Below are positions 5,340 to 6,761 of a DNA stretch of 6,761 nt, in pieces. The translations under genes were made by a program, and so were the position numbers. Within the stretch, counting starts at the first letter, position 1, and each line of letters starts with the position of its first letter. The notes under the pieces are model-generated. The model worked only from the letters and a program-made list of their open reading frames with translations, was not told where the DNA came from and did no database searches. Source of the DNA: Methylothermaceae bacterium (lineage in GTDB: Bacteria; Pseudomonadota; Gammaproteobacteria; Methylococcales; Methylothermaceae); NCBI GenBank assembly GCA_027024125.1, contig JALVSV010000090.1, positions 1-6,761 of the forward strand, written 5' to 3'.

Positions 5340-5918
5340 CTTTGGTTCTTTCATACATTGGGGTGAAAAAAGGTTCATGACCGTTGGGCGGAATTACCTT
5401 GTCAAAACCGCACATCTGTAGTGAAGTCGGCTCACCCCGACCCTCAATGTGTAATTTGGCGGATCAATTCAATGACAACCATTCCCCGAAACACCGAACC
5501 TGGCCAGAAATACGGACAAACCCTCATGGGAGAAAACAAACACTGACAGAATCGTTTTGGATACAATTTGCAGAAAAGCTGATTTGACCTATGTATCTTG
5601 AAGATTGAACTCCCGCCGGGATACATTCACCTTTGGCAGCACGTTGCAATCCCTGGATGTATGAAATCTTGAAGTGCGATGGGAGCCGTAGGGTCAGGAA
5701 TCCGTGGCACTCAATGATCTTCTGCTGATGATTTTCATCTATTCTGTATGGCACTGTATATGCGAAAAATGATTTTAGGTCTGTAATGGCAAATCAGCAA
5801 CGACCCATGTCCAATATTGGACCCACAGATGACTGTTACCCTTTTTAAATCCTTACAACACCAAGGCTCCTGAAGGCTTTGAGCGGCTTTGAAACCTTAT
5901 GTTAGTGATCAGACGACG
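5340..5918. other. Intergenic region without a recognisable gene
   Basis: All six frames were considered. The longest open stretch is 76 codons on the minus strand (5754-5524, GTG start). It has no recognisable motif and no ribosome site, so I do not call it. Base composition is visibly richer in A and T than in the flanking genes. The region has no tRNA-like or rRNA-like sequence and no intact insertion sequence. It contains one 14-bp palindrome (5809-5822). In E. coli the yibN-envC interval holds gpmI; I find no phosphoglycerate mutase motif here. The envC promoter presumably lies in this stretch, but no convincing box is visible. Confidence 0.6.
5809..5822. promoter_or_regulatory. Perfect 14-bp palindrome upstream of envC, possible operator
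   Basis: GTCCAATATTGGAC is a perfect dyad with no spacer, about 97 nt upstream of the proposed envC start, in A/T-rich non-coding sequence. It has the form of a binding site for a dimeric regulator. No known box was matched, and a single site gives weak evidence. Confidence 0.3.
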
Positions 5919-6761
5919 GTGACGATCTCTTTTCTTCCTTCTTCGCTGCGAAGCCGACTGTTCGTCGGCCTGTTCACTTCCCTCCTATGGATCTGTGCCG
6001 CCGGAAACACCCATACCGAATTGAAAGCCCTCTCCAGCAGGATCGACCGGATCACCAAAGAGCTTGACACCCTGCATGACAATGAAACCGCCATCGAGAA
6101 ATCCCTGGCCAAGACCGAACGAAGCATCGGCAAAAGCGTTCGGGCACTCAAAGAACTCGAACAACAGATTCAACAAGTGAGGCAACGCCGCCAAAGCCTG
6201 CAGAAAGCGTTGATCAAACACCGCAAAAAGCTGGATCAGCAAACAGTCCTGCTGGCCAGGCAACTGCGCTTGGCTTATGCTTTGGGCAGAACCGCGCCAT
6301 TGCAACTGATCATGAATCTGGACGATCCAACGACTGTCAGCAGAACACTCAGCTACCACCGCTATTTGAACCAGGCGCTCGTATCCCAAATTCGGGAGAC
6401 CCAACGGCAACTGGAAGAGATCCATTCTCTCACCCTTCGACTCGAACAGAGTGAACAACGTCTCACAGGTCTTCTGAAGCAGCAACAACAGGAACTAAAA
6501 CATTTAAAATCCCTAAGGAGTGATCGCAAACGCACTCTTGCCCAGATCAAGCAACAGGTGGCAGACAAACGCTCGCAGCTTGCCAGGATGGAACAGGACA
6601 GACGGCGCCTGACCAAACTGGTCAAATCGGTTTCCAGGGCAAGCGAAGAGCTATCTTTCTCAAATGTGGGTCATCGACCATTCAAAACCCTGAAGGGTCG
6701 CTTCCACTGGCCTGTGGCCGGTCAACTCAGAATTCGGTTCGGGACTCCTCGAGGGGTGGGG
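5919..6761 (+). CDS. envC: EnvC, murein hydrolase activator (N-terminal part, cut by window end)
   Basis: 281 codons are visible and the frame runs off the window. EnvC is a periplasmic protein that, under control of FtsEX, switches on amidases AmiA and AmiB for septal peptidoglycan splitting. Seen directly: a signal peptide with arginines then a hydrophobic core (SLRSRLFVGLFTSLLWICAAG, 9-29 region), long coiled coils (about 36-115 and 155-245, rich in Q, E, K, R and L), the family segment LLARQLRLAYALGR (111-124) with LQLIMNLDDP and LSYHRYLNQA after it, and the opening of the LytM/M23 domain, LKGRFHWPVAGQLRIRFGTP (258-277). The degenerate active site of activators cannot be judged because the domain is cut. 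The start is the GTG at 5919, chosen for signal-peptide length. It lacks a Shine-Dalgarno; a TTG at 5889 is the alternative, and a stop at 5880 bounds the frame. Confidence 0.92.
   Translation, partial: MTISFLPSSLRSRLFVGLFTSLLWICAAGNTHTELKALSSRIDRITKELDTLHDNETAIEKSLAKTERSIGKSVRALKELEQQIQQVRQRRQSLQKALIKHRKKLDQQTVLLARQLRLAYALGRTAPLQLIMNLDDPTTVSRTLSYHRYLNQALVSQIRETQRQLEEIHSLTLRLEQSEQRLTGLLKQQQQELKHLKSLRSDRKRTLAQIKQQVADKRSQLARMEQDRRRLTKLVKSVSRASEELSFSNVGHRPFKTLKGRFHWPVAGQLRIRFGTPRGVG

Noticed and set aside
4870..5340. CRISPR array
   Set aside because: The repeats are inverted, not regularly spaced direct repeats, and no spacer periodicity or cas gene is present.
5046..5366. 106-codon plus-strand frame across element B
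   Set aside because: It is a by-product of G/C-rich hairpins; the peptide has no motif and simply reads through both terminal repeats.
5380..5480. Possible insertion-sequence remnant (segment around GGCGGATCAATTCAATGACA)
   Set aside because: It felt faintly familiar, but I found no transposase motif, paired ends or target duplication to support it.
5591..5674. Imperfect direct repeat of ATGTAT...CTTGAAG
   Set aside because: Two short matches (5591-5603 and 5657-5674) with different spacing are well within chance for this composition.
5524..5754. 76-codon minus-strand frame in the intergenic region
   Set aside because: It starts with GTG, has no ribosome site, no recognised motif and no supporting neighbour. 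It could be a gene relic but cannot be supported from sequence alone.
5985..6488. 167-codon minus-strand frame opposite envC
   Set aside because: It is a shadow of the envC coiled-coil region; the plus-strand frame has clear family motifs throughout.

Overview
The window looks like a chromosomal segment of a gammaproteobacterium. The evidence is the pairing of a SecB chaperone, GpsA, a membrane-anchored YibN-type rhodanese and EnvC, which sit together in the Escherichia coli order grxC-secB-gpsA / yibN / gpmI / envC. The lineage cannot be fixed from the sequence. The persulfide-sensor-like regulator next to a sulfurtransferase makes a sulfur-oxidising or related group a reasonable guess, but only a guess.

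Left part (1-2261, plus strand): a tightly overlapping run of the 3' end of mobB, complete moeA and complete bioD. The first two serve molybdenum cofactor synthesis and the third serves biotin synthesis. The genes overlap by 20 and 8 nt, so they are very likely one translationally coupled transcript. It converges on gpsA across an 88-nt gap (2262-2349) in which I see no good U-tailed terminator.

Middle part (2350-4850, minus strand): transcription runs right to left through an ArsR-family regulator (4769-4464), a 182-nt gap with a terminator-like hairpin, then yibN-like rhodanese, secB and gpsA. The last three genes are separated by only 9 and 15 nt. Rhodanese carries persulfide sulfur, SecB delivers unfolded preproteins to SecA, and GpsA makes glycerol-3-phosphate for phospholipids. 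The regulator lacks the classical metal motif but has two cysteines placed like those of BigR/SqrR persulfide sensors.

Right part (4851-5918): about 1.05 kb without a convincing gene. It holds a cluster of palindromic repeats: a ~100-bp element A, a 283-bp element B in opposite orientation, and a fragment resembling one end of B. A and B share an internal 18-nt module and TTCC-type hairpin loops, although their terminal inverted repeats are unrelated. The rest (5340-5918) is non-coding as far as I can see and includes a perfect 14-bp palindrome. In E. coli this place holds gpmI, which is missing here.

End (5919-6761, plus strand): envC, the activator of the septal murein amidases, cut by the window edge just as its LytM domain begins. 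The most interesting material is the repeat cluster and the regulator-rhodanese pairing. I did not see a complete new multi-gene system.
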